Shown: one piece after another, positions 18,840-29,050 of the stretch | How the letters are laid out: the number at the start of each line of letters is the position of its first letter | How positions within the stretch are numbered: position 1 is the stretch's first letter | Assembly (NCBI RefSeq): GCF_040957575.1 | Contig: NZ_CP162601.1 | Span: 186,001 to 250,000, forward strand | Length of the DNA: 64,000 nucleotides | Direction of reading: 5' to 3' | Source: Vibrio sp. HB236076 | Lineage (GTDB): Bacteria; Pseudomonadota; Gammaproteobacteria; Enterobacterales; Vibrionaceae | Made by a program: the position numbers and the translations under genes | Notes under the pieces: generated by a model | Told to the model about the DNA's origin: nothing | Seen by the model: the letters and a program-made list of their open reading frames with translations, nothing else | Database searches by the model: none

Positions 18840-19187
18840 GTCCGCTGCTCTATAGACTGAAATTAAAATCAATGAGCAAGGAGTATAACGACCTTCTAGC
18901 GCTTAATCGAGCTTAACAACGTGCGTTAGCGCACATTCGCTCACTCGATAGAAAAAATCATCACCATCGGCATGGCCATCGAGCTTCAAGTCAAAAAGGC
19001 GTATAATAGTGGGTAAGGCTTTACCTGATTTACATCAAGACAGTAGTGATTTTTCTTGGAAAGCGACGATTTTTACGCACTTTTCTTCGATATCCGCTAC
19101 AGTTTTGGGGATAAATTGTAGTAAAGTTACCTGAGTTTTAAAGTTAAGAGTCCGGTGACTCTTTGAAAATTTTACGAGGTCTCAACT
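18840..19187. promoter_or_regulatory. Divergent yibN/gpmM control region
   Basis: The 348-base gap holds a GTGCG-TTAG-CGCAC hairpin (18921-18934), a TATAAT box at 19002-19007 without a clear -35, and a 7-bp perfect hairpin AAGAGTC-CGGT-GACTCTT (19146-19163) in the likely gpmM leader, about 25 bases before the start codon. No gene is visible. Confidence 0.45.
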
Positions 19188-20720
19188 ATGTCTGCGAAGA
19201 AGCCAATCGCTTTAGTAATTCTCGATGGTTATGGCCATCGCGAAGAATTAGAGAGCAATGCGGTTGCCAATGCTCATACCCCAGTGATGGATTCACTGAT
19301 GGCGGAATGCCCAAACACCCTAATTACAGCGTCAGGCCTTGATGTTGGTCTTCCTGATGGCCAAATGGGTAACTCTGAAGTTGGCCACACCAACATCGGT
19401 GCTGGTCGAGTGGTGTATCAAGACTTAACTCGCATCAGTAAATCTATCCAAGACGGTGAGTTTACTGAGACGCCGGCACTGGTTGAAGCGATTGATTCTG
19501 CTGTGAAAGCCGACAAAGCTGTTCACATCATGGGTTTGATGTCACCTGGTGGCGTACATGCGCATGAAGATCACATCTATGCGGCGGTTGAAATGGCCAT
19601 TGCTCGCGGCGCGCAAAAAGTGTTCCTTCACTGCTTCCTAGACGGTCGTGATACACCACCGCGCAGTGCCTCTGCCACGCTTAAACGCTTTGATGAGTTG
19701 TTTGAGAAAAGCGGAAAAGGTCGTATTGCTTCATTGATTGGTCGTTTTTATGCGATGGACCGTGACAACAACTGGGATCGCGTGCAACAAGCTTACGACT
19801 TAATGACACAAGGTAAAGCAGAGTTTACTTTTGCGTCTGCGATGGAAGGGTTGGAAGCGGCGTACCAACGCGAAGAAAACGATGAGTTTGTTAAATCGAC
19901 GCTAATCCAAGCCGAAGGCCAAGAGTCTTCTGCTATCCAAGATGGCGACAGCGTTATCTTTATGAACTATCGCGCTGACCGTGCACGTCAAATCACTCGT
20001 ACTTTTGTCCCTGAGTTTGATGGCTTTGAACGCGCGGTATTCCCAAGCATCAACTTTGTGATGTTAACCGAATACGCTGCCGACATTCCGTTGACGACAG
20101 CGTTCCCGCCAGCGTCCCTTGAAAACACCTACGGCGAGTGGATCTCTAAGCAAGGTCACACACAATTGCGCATCTCTGAAACAGAGAAATACGCCCACGT
20201 TACCTTCTTCTTTAACGGTGGTGCAGAGCAAGAGTTTACTGGTGAAAGCCGTCAGATCGTTCCGTCACCGAAAGTGGCCACGTACGATCTTAAACCAGAA
20301 ATGAGTTCTTACGAATTAACCGATCAATTAGTTGCCGCGATTAAATCGGGTGAGTTCGACAGTATCATCTGTAACTACCCAAGCCCAGATATGGTAGGCC
20401 ACACTGGCGTTTATGAAGCCGCGGTCAAAGCCATTGAAGTGGTTGATGAGTGTCTTGGTAAAGTCGTCGCTGCGATTCGCGAAGTGGGCGGTCAAATGCT
20501 GGTTACCGCCGATCACGGCAACGCTGAAATGATGGTCGACCCTAAAACGGGTGGGGCACACACTGCGCACACCAACTTGCCCGTTCCTCTGGTTTACGTT
20601 GGTGAAAAAGCCATTGAGTTGCGAGATGGCGGCCGTTTGTCCGACTTGACACCAACCATGTTGGCTCTAAAAGACCTACCACAACCTGAAGAAATGACAG
20701 GTGAATCTCTGGTTAAATAA
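19188..20720 (+). CDS. gpmM: 2,3-bisphosphoglycerate-independent phosphoglycerate mutase
   Basis: Interconverts 3- and 2-phosphoglycerate in glycolysis using two manganese ions. 510 aa. The phosphoryl-carrying serine lies in [16 protein letters not shown], the N-terminal metal aspartate in [10 protein letters not shown] (written ALVILDGYG), and the C-terminal metal site in [11 protein letters not shown] and [16 protein letters not shown] precedes the ATG. It is a single-gene unit with its own terminator, separated from envC, its E. coli neighbour. Confidence 0.98.
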   Translation: MSAKKPIALVILDGYGHREELESNAVANAHTPVMDSLMAECPNTLITASGLDVGLPDGQMGNSEVGHTNIGAGRVVYQDLTRISKSIQDGEFTETPALVEAIDSAVKADKAVHIMGLMSPGGVHAHEDHIYAAVEMAIARGAQKVFLHCFLDGRDTPPRSASATLKRFDELFEKSGKGRIASLIGRFYAMDRDNNWDRVQQAYDLMTQGKAEFTFASAMEGLEAAYQREENDEFVKSTLIQAEGQESSAIQDGDSVIFMNYRADRARQITRTFVPEFDGFERAVFPSINFVMLTEYAADIPLTTAFPPASLENTYGEWISKQGHTQLRISETEKYAHVTFFFNGGAEQEFTGESRQIVPSPKVATYDLKPEMSSYELTDQLVAAIKSGEFDSIICNYPSPDMVGHTGVYEAAVKAIEVVDECLGKVVAAIREVGGQMLVTADHGNAEMMVDPKTGGAHTAHTNLPVPLVYVGEKAIELRDGGRLSDLTPTMLALKDLPQPEEMTGESLVK

Positions 20721-20763
20721 TCAGAGGTGAAGTGAGCTTGGCATTGTCCTAGTGCCGACGGAT

Positions 20764-20799
20764 AAAAAAGTCCCGTTCATGATGAACGGGACTTTTTTT
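20764..20799. terminator. Terminator between gpmM and a convergent permease
   Basis: AAAAAAGTCCCGTTC pairs with GAACGGGACTTTTTTT; A and T runs on both sides make it usable in both directions. Confidence 0.9.
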
Positions 20800-20815
20800 A
20801 TGTAACGAGCGTTAT

Positions 20816-21799
20816 TTATCCCCACTGAGATTCGTTGTGGAGTAGGCGGCGTGTGCGCAAATTGTTTCGCCACTGGATTAAGGGTTTAGCACAAAGCATT
20901 AATGCTGAGCCGGCAATGATAAAGCCGATGCCAATTACGGTATTGATGTGTAAAACTTCGCCGAGAATGGGCAAAGCCAGAATGGGGGCTAACGCGGGCT
21001 TGATATAAAAAATGACTGACGTTGTCGCGGCAGAGGTGCGCTCCATCGCCATAAAGTAACAAGCGTAGCCAAAGCCCGTCGCAAAAATACCCAAATAGAT
21101 TAACGTAGGTAAACTTTGCCAGCTAATCCCAGCAATGATTGGCAGTTGACTAAATTGAGCCAGTCCCAAGCTCGTCAAACCCTCTGATACGATAGGGAGG
21201 TGCGTCAGTGACATTAATAGCAGCATTTCCAGTGAACCGGCGAAAAAACTGAAAAACGTCAGCACTAGGCCATTGTAGCCGTACTTTTTTTGCCCGACTT
21301 GGCCTGTAATACCATAGAGCGCGAAAGCCAAAGCAGAGAGCAATGCCAATATCACTCCTGTTGTGTTCGGCATGTGTTCAGGGTTGAGAATAAAGATCAT
21401 CCCAACCACACTTAATAGCAACGAACCGACACTGACCCAATTCATGGTTTGTTTCAGTAATACATGGGCAAGCGGAATGACGAACACGGCATTACAACTG
21501 AATAAAATCGCGACAATAGAGGCTTGAGTGTAACTGATGGCCAGTTGAAAACAGGTCATGCTAACCACAACACACAAAAAGCCCGTAAAGAGAAACCGCG
21601 GCCAATGGCGGGCTTCAATACGCATGTTGAGACGTTTTAGGCTGCGTAGGGCCAAAGGAAAAAGCATCGCAGACCCAATGGCGAAGCGAAGAAAATTAAG
21701 CTCAAGGGGATTAAAGTCAGCGGAGACGAGTTTTAAGACAATTTCAATCGAGCTGAAAAACAAGGTTGAAATCAAGATGCAAAAATAACCAAAACTCAT
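20816..21799 (-). CDS. DMT superfamily permease (EamA family)
   Basis: 327-aa inner-membrane protein with about ten hydrophobic helices in two EamA repeats. Each repeat carries the usual PLELNFLRFAIGS-like helix and the second ends with IVAGSALMLC in related form (IIAGSALMLC). Members export amino acids, purines or other small metabolites; nothing here tells the substrate. A good CRP-site match lies at 21966-21981, about 167 bases upstream of the start. Confidence 0.87.
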   Translation of the reverse strand: MSFGYFCILISTLFFSSIEIVLKLVSADFNPLELNFLRFAIGSAMLFPLALRSLKRLNMRIEARHWPRFLFTGFLCVVVSMTCFQLAISYTQASIVAILFSCNAVFVIPLAHVLLKQTMNWVSVGSLLLSVVGMIFILNPEHMPNTTGVILALLSALAFALYGITGQVGQKKYGYNGLVLTFFSFFAGSLEMLLLMSLTHLPIVSEGLTSLGLAQFSQLPIIAGISWQSLPTLIYLGIFATGFGYACYFMAMERTSAATTSVIFYIKPALAPILALPILGEVLHINTVIGIGFIIAGSALMLCAKPLIQWRNNLRTRRLLHNESQWG

Positions 21800-21965
21800 T
21801 GTATACCTAATCGAAAAGTGTGTAGAAAGGAAAGCGGTTAAAGAATGTATTGCGTATTCTTCGAATTTTGTTGATGAACCTAATGAGCAAAGCTAAGCGG
21901 TAATAAAGCTCGGCTGCTCAAGGTTGATTAGGGTAACCAGAGGACAGTAAAAAAACCAGTAATTA

Positions 21966-21981
21966 TGTGATTTAGATCACT
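21966..21981 (-). promoter_or_regulatory. CRP-binding site candidate upstream of the permease
   Basis: TGTGA-TTTAGA-TCACT matches the CRP consensus TGTGA-N6-TCACA at nine of ten positions. It lies in the 282-base gap between the two permease genes, upstream of the one at 20816-21799. Confidence 0.5.
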
Positions 21982-22081
21982 CAATAGTGTGATGTGAATA
22001 TGGCATGAATAGCCAGTGCGGGTAGGAAATAGAGTCACTTAAAACGCGACACAACGCCGCAGGCACGGCGTTGCAGGCGCG

Positions 22082-22969
22082 CTAACTGACCAATATAGCA
22101 CTGCCAATCACTGCGATAATGGCGCCGCACCAAGCGTAAATACTCGGTTGCTGTTTGGTGTAAAACCACAACAAAGGCAACAACATGATCGGGGTCATTG
22201 AGGATAATAACGCCACCATACCGACATCGCCTTTTTGCAGGGCGAACAGGATTAAGGTCATACCAATCACCATGGCCAGTAAGGCATTGAGGACTGTCAT
22301 GGCGAATATACGCACGTTAATGGGGCGCAATGCCCGAGTGACTTTAAAGCCGAGCAGCCACAAAGCACCATGAGCGACAAAGGCCGTAATCATGCGAATG
22401 GCAGATGCCGCGATCGGATCAATCCCCCCGGTATCCACCACAGGTTTGGCAAATATCCCCCCTAGGGCTTGGCACAGTGCAGAAAGTAGACCTAGAGAGA
22501 CACCAACGACCATTGAGCCTTTGAGGTTTTCTAGTTGATGAGTGGGTTTCTTACTGCGAAAGAAAATCGCCGTTACGACACCAGAAAACACTAAGAGTGC
22601 GGCAAATAACTCCCAAGCCGTCATGGTCTCAGAAAAAATCCAATAGCCCAATAATGCTGAGAAAACAGCGTGGCACGAGAATAACAGCCCCGCTTGTCGC
22701 GGCCCCATGCGGTTAAAACAAGCAAATAATGCCGTGTCGCCGATAAAAATGCCCGTTATCCCAGATAAAGCCATGGGCAATAATGCCCAAGCCTCAAAAC
22801 TTTGCCACCCTCCCGTCCACCAAGCGAGTAGTGAGAGCATGAGCGCACTGCAGGCCATACGCCAGCGACTGTAAGCAAATGAACCAAGGTGAGAGGCCGG
22901 CTGCACCGACAGTAACGTGGACACCGCCCATAAAAAGGCCGCACCAAGAGCGAGATATTCATACCCCAT
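22082..22969 (-). CDS. DMT superfamily permease (EamA family)
   Basis: 295 aa, ten predicted membrane helices in two EamA repeats (for example AALLVFSGVVTAIFF at the end of repeat one and AWCGAIIAVIGSAILVS at the end of repeat two). It differs clearly from the neighbouring permease, so this is not a recent tandem copy. Substrate unknown. It lies 130 bases downstream of the psd stop region's mirror side, on the same strand as psd but after a separate gap. Confidence 0.86.
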   Translation of the reverse strand: MGYEYLALGAAFLWAVSTLLSVQPASHLGSFAYSRWRMACSALMLSLLAWWTGGWQSFEAWALLPMALSGITGIFIGDTALFACFNRMGPRQAGLLFSCHAVFSALLGYWIFSETMTAWELFAALLVFSGVVTAIFFRSKKPTHQLENLKGSMVVGVSLGLLSALCQALGGIFAKPVVDTGGIDPIAASAIRMITAFVAHGALWLLGFKVTRALRPINVRIFAMTVLNALLAMVIGMTLILFALQKGDVGMVALLSSMTPIMLLPLLWFYTKQQPSIYAWCGAIIAVIGSAILVS

Positions 22970-23062
22970 TGATAAGTATTCCTACTTTGGCTGCCACGTG
23001 AGCGTGCCGTATTTTCAAAATATAACGAGCTGAGTTCGCGAGTCATTGTACTCGCCAATGAA

Positions 23063-23090
23063 CACTCGCAAACCAGGACGTTTGCGAGTG
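23063..23090. other. Perfect 11-bp hairpin
   Basis: CACTCGCAAAC (23063-23073) and GTTTGCGAGTG (23080-23090) around CAGGAC, 9 bases after the psd stop. There is no T-run on the psd strand, so it may protect the mRNA 3' end or be an inefficient terminator. Confidence 0.5.
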
Positions 23091-23099
23091 AAGACAGGG

Positions 23100-23957
23100 C
23101 TATGCGCGTTTGGCGTAAGCGGTACCGAGTCGAGTGGTTACGTCATTGGCCATGCTCTCGTCAAAGTGAATGGCGTCTTTGGCAAAGAGGTTAATCACGG
23201 TTGAGCCCAATTTAAAGCGCCCCATTTCTTCGCCTTTTTTCAGTGTTATGGCATGTTCACCTTGGGCTGGGTAGTTCCATTTATACACACTACTACCACG
23301 TGGTGGTGTGACCGTTCCGGCCCAAACTTGCTCAATACTGCCGACAATGGTCGCACCAACCAGAACCTGAGCCATAGGGCCCACATCCGTATCAAAAATA
23401 CACACCACGCGCTCATTGCGTGCAAACAAGTTCGGCACATTTTGCGCTGTGAGTGGGTTGACGGAAAACAGATCGCCAGGGACGTAGATCATTTGTCTCA
23501 GGGTTCCATCACAAGGCATGTGAACTCGGTGATAATCACTGGGCGATAAATACAAGGTCGCAAATTGGCCTTGGTCGAATTCTTTCGCCAGTTCAGCATC
23601 GCCGCCAAGTAACTCTTGTGCTGAAAAATCATGTCCTTTGGCTTGAATTAAGCGGCCAGAATCGATGGGGCCGAATTGACTGACACACGCGTCAGCAGGA
23701 TGCACGAGCACCTCGCTATCTTGTTCAATAGGACGAGCGTCCTCTTTTAATTCGCGAGTGAAAAAGTCGTTAAAGGTGGCAAAATGGGCTGGGTCACTGA
23801 ATTTGGCTTCGGCCATGTTGACGCGATAGTGTTTGATAAACCAACGGATCACCCAAGTGGTTAATTTTCCCGCGCGCGCCTCGGCTAATTTGCCCATTAA
23901 GCGAGTTAATCTGTGTTGTGGTAACCAGTATTGCAACCCAACTTTAAATTTGTCCAT
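23100..23957 (-). CDS. psd: Phosphatidylserine decarboxylase proenzyme
   Basis: Makes phosphatidylethanolamine, the main membrane lipid, at the inner membrane. The proenzyme cleaves itself at the LGST motif, seen here in [13 protein letters not shown], to form the pyruvoyl alpha subunit. Other family blocks: [41 protein letters not shown]. 285 aa from ATG 23957, which has GGAAGA about 6 bases before it; the frame extends 12 codons upstream. rsgA is 140 bases upstream on the same strand, the order found in E. coli. Confidence 0.97.
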   Translation of the reverse strand: MDKFKVGLQYWLPQHRLTRLMGKLAEARAGKLTTWVIRWFIKHYRVNMAEAKFSDPAHFATFNDFFTRELKEDARPIEQDSEVLVHPADACVSQFGPIDSGRLIQAKGHDFSAQELLGGDAELAKEFDQGQFATLYLSPSDYHRVHMPCDGTLRQMIYVPGDLFSVNPLTAQNVPNLFARNERVVCIFDTDVGPMAQVLVGATIVGSIEQVWAGTVTPPRGSSVYKWNYPAQGEHAITLKKGEEMGRFKLGSTVINLFAKDAIHFDESMANDVTTRLGTAYAKRA

Positions 23958-24097
23958 GATGTCTTCCGATAAAGTATGTGAAATGCCAATCACCCGTGCT
24001 TGTGATTGGTCTATTATTAGACAAGAGCTAGATATTACTCAACTTTTGAGGACTTGTCAGCGAATAAACACCTGCCCATATGGGGCGTATCGAGCCG

Positions 24098-25156
24098 TTA
24101 AGACAAATCAGAACTCTTGTCGCGAGAGTATTGTCGATTGGCTTTGTTTTCCGACATACTGTCAACGATTTTATGATAGTTTTCAAAGCGAATCGGTGAG
24201 ATCTCTCCCCGCGAAACCGCGTCTTGTAATAAGCAGCCAGGATCGTCTTTGTGCTTGCAGTCGCGAAATTTACAGCCACCCAAAAAAGGTTCAAATTCGC
24301 GATAGGCTTCGGTGATTTGTTCTGGTTCTAAATGCCAAAGGCCAAACTCACGAACTCCGGGGGAGTCAATCAAGTTACCGCCCGAAGGGATGTGATAAAG
24401 ACGCGCGGCGGTCGTTGTGTGTTGACCTAGTCCAGAGTTTTCCGAGACTTCGCCTTCTTCAATGTTGAGCTCTGGCATAATCGCATTGGCTAAACTCGAT
24501 TTACCCACTCCAGATTGACCGACAAAAATATTGTTTTTGTCGAGCAGATGTTGTTCCAGTTTTGGGATACCTTCCCCAGTCTCCTTACTGACCAAAAGTA
24601 CGTCATAGCCCAGTTCGGTGTACAGGTTGAGTTGTGCCTCCAGTTCGTTGCGTTGCTCGGCGTCCAATAAATCGACCTTATTGAGCACTAACAATGGGGC
24701 AATGTTTAACGTGTGTGCGGCAACCAAGTAGCGATCGATGATATTGAGTGAACACTCAGGCAACACGGCAGAGACAATCACCATTTGATCAACATTGGCA
24801 GCAACAGGCTTTAAACCATCGTAATAATCGGGGCGAGTTAGCATGGAAGAGCGCGGTTCGACCGCTTCAACCACACCCGAAATCCCTGCCATTGACTCTA
24901 AGCCAATACGCCATTGCACGCGATCGCCAGAGACCAGGCTTTCAATCCCGCGGCGTAAGTTACAACGATGGATTTGGCCGTTATCTTGGTCTTCAATATC
25001 GGCATGCTGGCCGAAACGAGTGATCACCAAACCGGATTTCAGTTCGCCAAGCATGTGTTCATCCCATTGAACTTGCTCTTCTTTTTTCAGCTTTCTTTGC
25101 TGATTATGACGAACGCGTCTTACCTGACCTTTGGTTAATTTCTTTCTTTTTGCCAC
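24098..25156 (-). CDS. rsgA: Small ribosomal subunit biogenesis GTPase RsgA
   Basis: Circularly permuted GTPase that checks late 30S maturation. 352 aa: a basic N-terminus ([11 protein letters not shown]), an OB fold, then G motifs in the order [14 protein letters not shown] (P-loop), [11 protein letters not shown], and a C-terminal zinc knuckle [14 protein letters not shown]. The start codon is GTG. It is divergent from orn, with 128 bases between. Confidence 0.97.
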   Translation of the reverse strand: MAKRKKLTKGQVRRVRHNQQRKLKKEEQVQWDEHMLGELKSGLVITRFGQHADIEDQDNGQIHRCNLRRGIESLVSGDRVQWRIGLESMAGISGVVEAVEPRSSMLTRPDYYDGLKPVAANVDQMVIVSAVLPECSLNIIDRYLVAAHTLNIAPLLVLNKVDLLDAEQRNELEAQLNLYTELGYDVLLVSKETGEGIPKLEQHLLDKNNIFVGQSGVGKSSLANAIMPELNIEEGEVSENSGLGQHTTTAARLYHIPSGGNLIDSPGVREFGLWHLEPEQITEAYREFEPFLGGCKFRDCKHKDDPGCLLQDAVSRGEISPIRFENYHKIVDSMSENKANRQYSRDKSSDLS

Positions 25157-25284
25157 TGTGAATGCTCAATTGATAAACGTGAGAGTTAACACAACAATCT
25201 TTTAGATCGTTTGGAGCGAACCCATCTATTTTGCTAATGTAGTCTATATTACCTTTTTTACCGTCAAACAAATAGGTCGTACTG

Positions 25285-25830
25285 ATGTCATCCAGTGAAC
25301 AAAATTTGATTTGGATAGATCTTGAAATGACAGGATTGGATCCTAAAACCCATAAAATTATTGAAATTGCTACCATAGTGACCGATGCTGAGCTCAATGT
25401 GTTGGCTGAAGGCCCAGTGATCGCCATTACACAGCCTGAGCATGAATTGGCGAAAATGGACGACTGGTGTACTCGTACACACACAGAAAGTGGCTTAGTT
25501 GAGCGCGTGCGTCAAAGCGATATTGATGAAGCTGAGGCGGCCGCACAAACAATCGCCTTTCTTGAGCAATGGGTACCCAAAGGCAAGTCACCGATTTGCG
25601 GGAATAGTATTGGCCAAGACCGACGCTTTTTAGTTGAGGGCATGCCAGAGCTCGAAGCGTATTTCCACTACCGTTATCTCGACGTTAGTACCATCAAGGA
25701 ACTGACTCGACGTTGGTCACCTGACTTACTCGAGGGCCTCAACAAAAAAGGCAGTCATTTGGCGTTGGACGACATTCGCGATTCGATTGCTGAGTTAAAG
25801 TATTATCGACAACACGTGTTTAAAATTTGA
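25285..25830 (+). CDS. orn: Oligoribonuclease
   Basis: DEDDh exonuclease of 181 aa that degrades 2- to 5-base RNAs, including pGpG from c-di-GMP breakdown. Active-site residues are visible: D and E in [13 protein letters not shown] in [11 protein letters not shown] and D in [13 protein letters not shown] hairpin TTTTGCGGGATC/GATCTCGCAAAA (25844-25870) follows the stop and may end the transcript, although it lacks a T-run. Confidence 0.98.
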   Translation: MSSSEQNLIWIDLEMTGLDPKTHKIIEIATIVTDAELNVLAEGPVIAITQPEHELAKMDDWCTRTHTESGLVERVRQSDIDEAEAAAQTIAFLEQWVPKGKSPICGNSIGQDRRFLVEGMPELEAYFHYRYLDVSTIKELTRRWSPDLLEGLNKKGSHLALDDIRDSIAELKYYRQHVFKI

Positions 25831-25941
25831 TTTTAAACCGTGCTTTTGCGGGATCGTCGATCTCGCAAAATGAGCATAGCTGACTTTTTGGTTATTTTTG
25901 CAGCGGTTGAATTAAAAAAGCAAAAAAAGTGTAAGAAGGAC

Positions 25942-25969
25942 TTGCATCACAAAAAAAAGCACTTATAAT
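25942..25969 (+). promoter_or_regulatory. Promoter of the tRNA array
   Basis: TTGCAT (25942-25947), a 16-base spacer and perfect TATAAT (25964-25969), with a GC-rich discriminator (CGCAGCCC) as is usual for stable-RNA promoters. The first tRNA begins 32 bases later. Confidence 0.75.
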
Positions 25970-26001
25970 TCGCAGCCCTAAACAGCGGAAACGTTGTTAA
26001 A

Positions 26002-26077
26002 GCGACACTAGCTCAGTTGGTAGAGCGCAACCTTGCCAAGGTTGAGGTCACGAGTTCGAACCTCGTGTGTCGCTCCA
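26002..26077 (+). tRNA. tRNA-Gly (GCC), copy 1
   Basis: 76 bases including encoded CCA. Acceptor GCGACAC/GTGTCGC, anticodon loop TTGCCAA, T arm with GTTCGAA. Identical to the five other glycine copies. First gene of the array. Confidence 0.97.
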
Positions 26078-26113
26078 AAACATACAGTTTTCATTGTACT
26101 TAACAATGACAAA

Positions 26114-26189
26114 GCGACACTAGCTCAGTTGGTAGAGCGCAACCTTGCCAAGGTTGAGGTCACGAGTTCGAACCTCGTGTGTCGCTCCA
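26114..26189 (+). tRNA. tRNA-Gly (GCC), copy 2
   Basis: Identical in sequence to copy 1, after a 36-base spacer. Its spacers (CATACAGTTTTCATTGTACT-like) are nearly the same on both sides, showing duplication of a tRNA-plus-spacer unit of 112 bases. Confidence 0.97.
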
Positions 26190-26225
26190 AATTATACAGT
26201 TTTCATTGTACTCAACAATGACGAA

Positions 26226-26301
26226 GCGACACTAGCTCAGTTGGTAGAGCGCAACCTTGCCAAGGTTGAGGTCACGAGTTCGAACCTCGTGTGTCGCTCC
26301 A
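26226..26301 (+). tRNA. tRNA-Gly (GCC), copy 3
   Basis: Third identical glycine tRNA at the same 112-base period. The spacer after it changes to the type that precedes initiator tRNAs. Confidence 0.97.
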
Positions 26302-26336
26302 AAGTTTACACATTATCGCATCTGCGGTAACACGGA

Positions 26337-26413
<77 letters not shown>

Positions 26414-26462
26414 CATTTAAAACAGTGATATATCATTGTTTTAAGCAGAGATAAAATCTCTT

Positions 26463-26538
26463 GCGACACTAGCTCAGTTGGTAGAGCGCAACCTTGCCAA
26501 GGTTGAGGTCACGAGTTCGAACCTCGTGTGTCGCTCCA
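26463..26538 (+). tRNA. tRNA-Gly (GCC), copy 4
   Basis: Same sequence as copies 1-3. Starts the first of three Gly-fMet units repeating every 241-243 bases. Confidence 0.97.
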
Positions 26539-26574
26539 AAAATTTATACATTATCGCATCAGTGATAACACGGA

Positions 26575-26651
<77 letters not shown>

Positions 26652-26705
26652 CATTTTATTGTGATGATCATCATCGCAATCCAAGAAAGATATCAACTTT
26701 CTCTT

Positions 26706-26781
26706 GCGACACTAGCTCAGTTGGTAGAGCGCAACCTTGCCAAGGTTGAGGTCACGAGTTCGAACCTCGTGTGTCGCTCCA
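26706..26781 (+). tRNA. tRNA-Gly (GCC), copy 5
   Basis: Same sequence as the other glycine copies; second Gly-fMet unit. Confidence 0.97.
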
Positions 26782-26817
26782 AAAATTTACACATTATCGC
26801 ATTAGCGATAACTCGGA

Positions 26818-26894
<77 letters not shown>

Positions 26895-26946
26895 CATTTT
26901 ATCGTGATGGCCATCATCACAATTCAAGAAAGATAGACTTTCTCTT

Positions 26947-27022
26947 GCGACACTAGCTCAGTTGGTAGAGCGCAACCTTGCCAAGGTTGAGGTCACGAGT
27001 TCGAACCTCGTGTGTCGCTCCA
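26947..27022 (+). tRNA. tRNA-Gly (GCC), copy 6
   Basis: Same sequence as the other glycine copies; third Gly-fMet unit. Confidence 0.97.
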
Positions 27023-27057
27023 AAATTTACACATTATCGCATCAGTGATAACACGGA

Positions 27058-27134
<77 letters not shown>

Positions 27135-27291
27135 CATTTTGGATTCTTGCTCTTTTCTAATGCTGAGAAGCATCATCCCCCTAGATTTGTGATTACAAGC
27201 TTTGTTTTCTTTCGTTGTGGAAGAAATCAATCGGCTTGCTCGCCTCGTTATTCCTCGTATTCTTGAAAAATAAACAAGATAATCCCCAGAG

Positions 27292-27574
27292 TTATCCACA
27301 TTTTATTACTTGTGGATAAGTTGGTTGATAAAGTGTTTTCAGGATGGGGAATAGTGCTAGTAGCTTTGGATCTTTACTCGATAAATTTCGATATAATATT
27401 CTAACTAGTGCTTTAAGTTGTTGTTTTTAATTGTTTTTAACTGTGATAAAAGGAAATAGCTTGATAAGATCAGGATCATTCACTAAATTTTCCTTGATCT
27501 TTGTCATTAATTCAGTTTGTGTTTAACTTTTCTCAGCACATCGTAAAACGTGATTTTTATACGCTTTTTCCACA
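27292..27574. other. datA: DnaA-box cluster at the position of E. coli datA
   Basis: The 470-base AT-rich gap between the tRNA array and queG has no gene. It carries two perfect DnaA boxes facing each other, TTATCCACA (27292-27300) and TGTGGATAA (27311-27319), ten bases apart, and a one-mismatch box TTTTCCACA (27566-27574). In E. coli the DnaA-titrating locus datA lies in the same place, between the glyVXY tRNAs and queG, so position and content agree. A one-mismatch IHF site (AAATAGCTTGATA, about 27454) is possible. That this is a working datA is inference; fewer boxes are seen than the five in E. coli. Confidence 0.5.
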
Positions 27575-27604
27575 TTGAGTACTTGACGAGTTTAAAGCAA
27601 ACGA

Positions 27605-28732
27605 TTAAGCATCTCTTGGCAGCCCCTTTTCTACGATTCGAATTAATCGTTGTTTTTTGCGTTCAATACTCGAGCGAACGGCCGTGGGTAATTGCTTTTG
27701 CTGCTGTTCTAGCGCCCATTCGATATGTGGGTCGAGTAAATCACTTTTGCCGCGAGTTGCGATAAGCGCCGAGACAATCTCTTGTCGATAAGGGGCATTG
27801 CCCATCGCGATAATTAAATTGCGTTGCCATTGTTCGTGTCCAATACGGCGAATGGCCGAGCCTTGCATTTTGTCGAGAAACGTCGCTTCATCCCAGGAAA
27901 ATAAACTGAGTAAATCAGCGTCTTCAAGGGCTTGGCGGCGATGAAAATCCTCTTCATCAGTGATATCGGAAAAGCGATTCCAGGGACACACCAATTGACA
28001 GTCATCACAGCCATAGATGCGGTTACCGATGGCTTGGCGAAATTCTTCGGGGATCACACCGCTGTACTCTATGGTCAGATACGAAATACAGCGCCGCGCG
28101 TCAATCACGCCATCGGCAATAATGGCATCGGTTGGGCACGAGGTGATACAGGCTTTGCATTGTCCACATTGATTCTCGACCGGTTGATCGACAGGCAAAG
28201 GCAAGTCGACCAATAACTCTCCTAAAAAGAACCAAGAGCCAGACTCGCTGTCTAAGATAAGAGAGTGTTTTCCGGTCCAGCCTAAGCCTGCTTTTTCGGC
28301 TAATGGTCGCTCGAGGATGGGGGCCGAATCAACAAAGGGACGAAATCCGTACTGGCCGACTTCCTCTTCAATGCGTTTGCCAAGCTTAGTCAGTTGCTTG
28401 CGGACGAGTTTGTGATAATCACGACCAAGGGCATAGCGACTGATATAAGCCTGCTGTGGTTGTTTGAGGTCTGCCGCAAATTGCGCTTCTGGCGGTAGGT
28501 AATTGATTCGCACACTGATCGCGCGCACGGTTCCTGGGTGTAACTCGGCAGGCCGAGCGCGCATCATACCGTGGCGAGCCATCCAATCCATACTGCCGTG
28601 ATAGCCAGCGTCTAGCCAACGTTGCAGTTGCCCTTCGTGCTCTCTAAGATCAACGTCACAGATACCTACTTTTTGAAAGCCAAACTCCTTGCCCCAGGCT
28701 TTAATTTTTTCTGCCAGTAGAGTGTAATCCAT
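27605..28732 (-). CDS. queG: Epoxyqueuosine reductase
   Basis: Cobalamin-dependent enzyme of 375 aa that reduces epoxyqueuosine to queuosine in the wobble position of tRNAs. Two 4Fe-4S motifs are visible: CGQCKACITSCPTDAI and CDDCQLVCPWN. The N-terminus KIKAWGKEFGFQKVGICD and the C-terminal HEAT-like end EWALEQQQK fit the family. It is divergent from tsaE, as in E. coli, but nnr, which normally precedes tsaE, is missing. Confidence 0.97.
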   Translation of the reverse strand: MDYTLLAEKIKAWGKEFGFQKVGICDVDLREHEGQLQRWLDAGYHGSMDWMARHGMMRARPAELHPGTVRAISVRINYLPPEAQFAADLKQPQQAYISRYALGRDYHKLVRKQLTKLGKRIEEEVGQYGFRPFVDSAPILERPLAEKAGLGWTGKHSLILDSESGSWFFLGELLVDLPLPVDQPVENQCGQCKACITSCPTDAIIADGVIDARRCISYLTIEYSGVIPEEFRQAIGNRIYGCDDCQLVCPWNRFSDITDEEDFHRRQALEDADLLSLFSWDEATFLDKMQGSAIRRIGHEQWQRNLIIAMGNAPYRQEIVSALIATRGKSDLLDPHIEWALEQQQKQLPTAVRSSIERKKQRLIRIVEKGLPRDA

Positions 28733-29050
28733 GGTTGAACTCCAGAAAATTGAAGGGCGAGGATCTTAACGGATCTTTGCGCTTGAAACCAGAGAGGATA
28801 GCGAGCTTCGAGCACTTTTTCAGCTCATTCGTTCGGTTTTTTACTGTGGGGTCATTGACCGGTTATCGACTTGCCATTCTGGCGTGAAAAGCGAGTCTGT
28901 TCACTGGCTAAAAAGTGACACTAGTGCGGAAAACGACTACTATTGTCGGCTATTTGTCTGATTGCTGACAATCCTAGGCTTGTCGAGTAAAAGGACAAAG
29001 GTTTACTATATTTTTGTTTTGTCGCTGTTTTTGATTAGAGTACTTTTATC
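28733..29050. promoter_or_regulatory. Divergent queG/tsaE control region
   Basis: 318 bases without a gene. An imperfect inverted repeat ATTGTCGGC (28942-28950) / GCTGACAAT (28964-28972) could be an operator. In E. coli the nnr gene lies in this position; I see no trace of it. Confidence 0.35.

Noticed and set aside
27292..27319. A chromosomal replication origin
   Set aside because: Too few DnaA boxes, no clear 13-mer unwinding repeats and no gidA/mnmG, mioC or dnaA neighbour; a datA-like site fits better.
27442..27470. IHF site in the datA-like gap
   Set aside because: The best match has one mismatch, and others need a wrong spacer; not enough to list as a feature.
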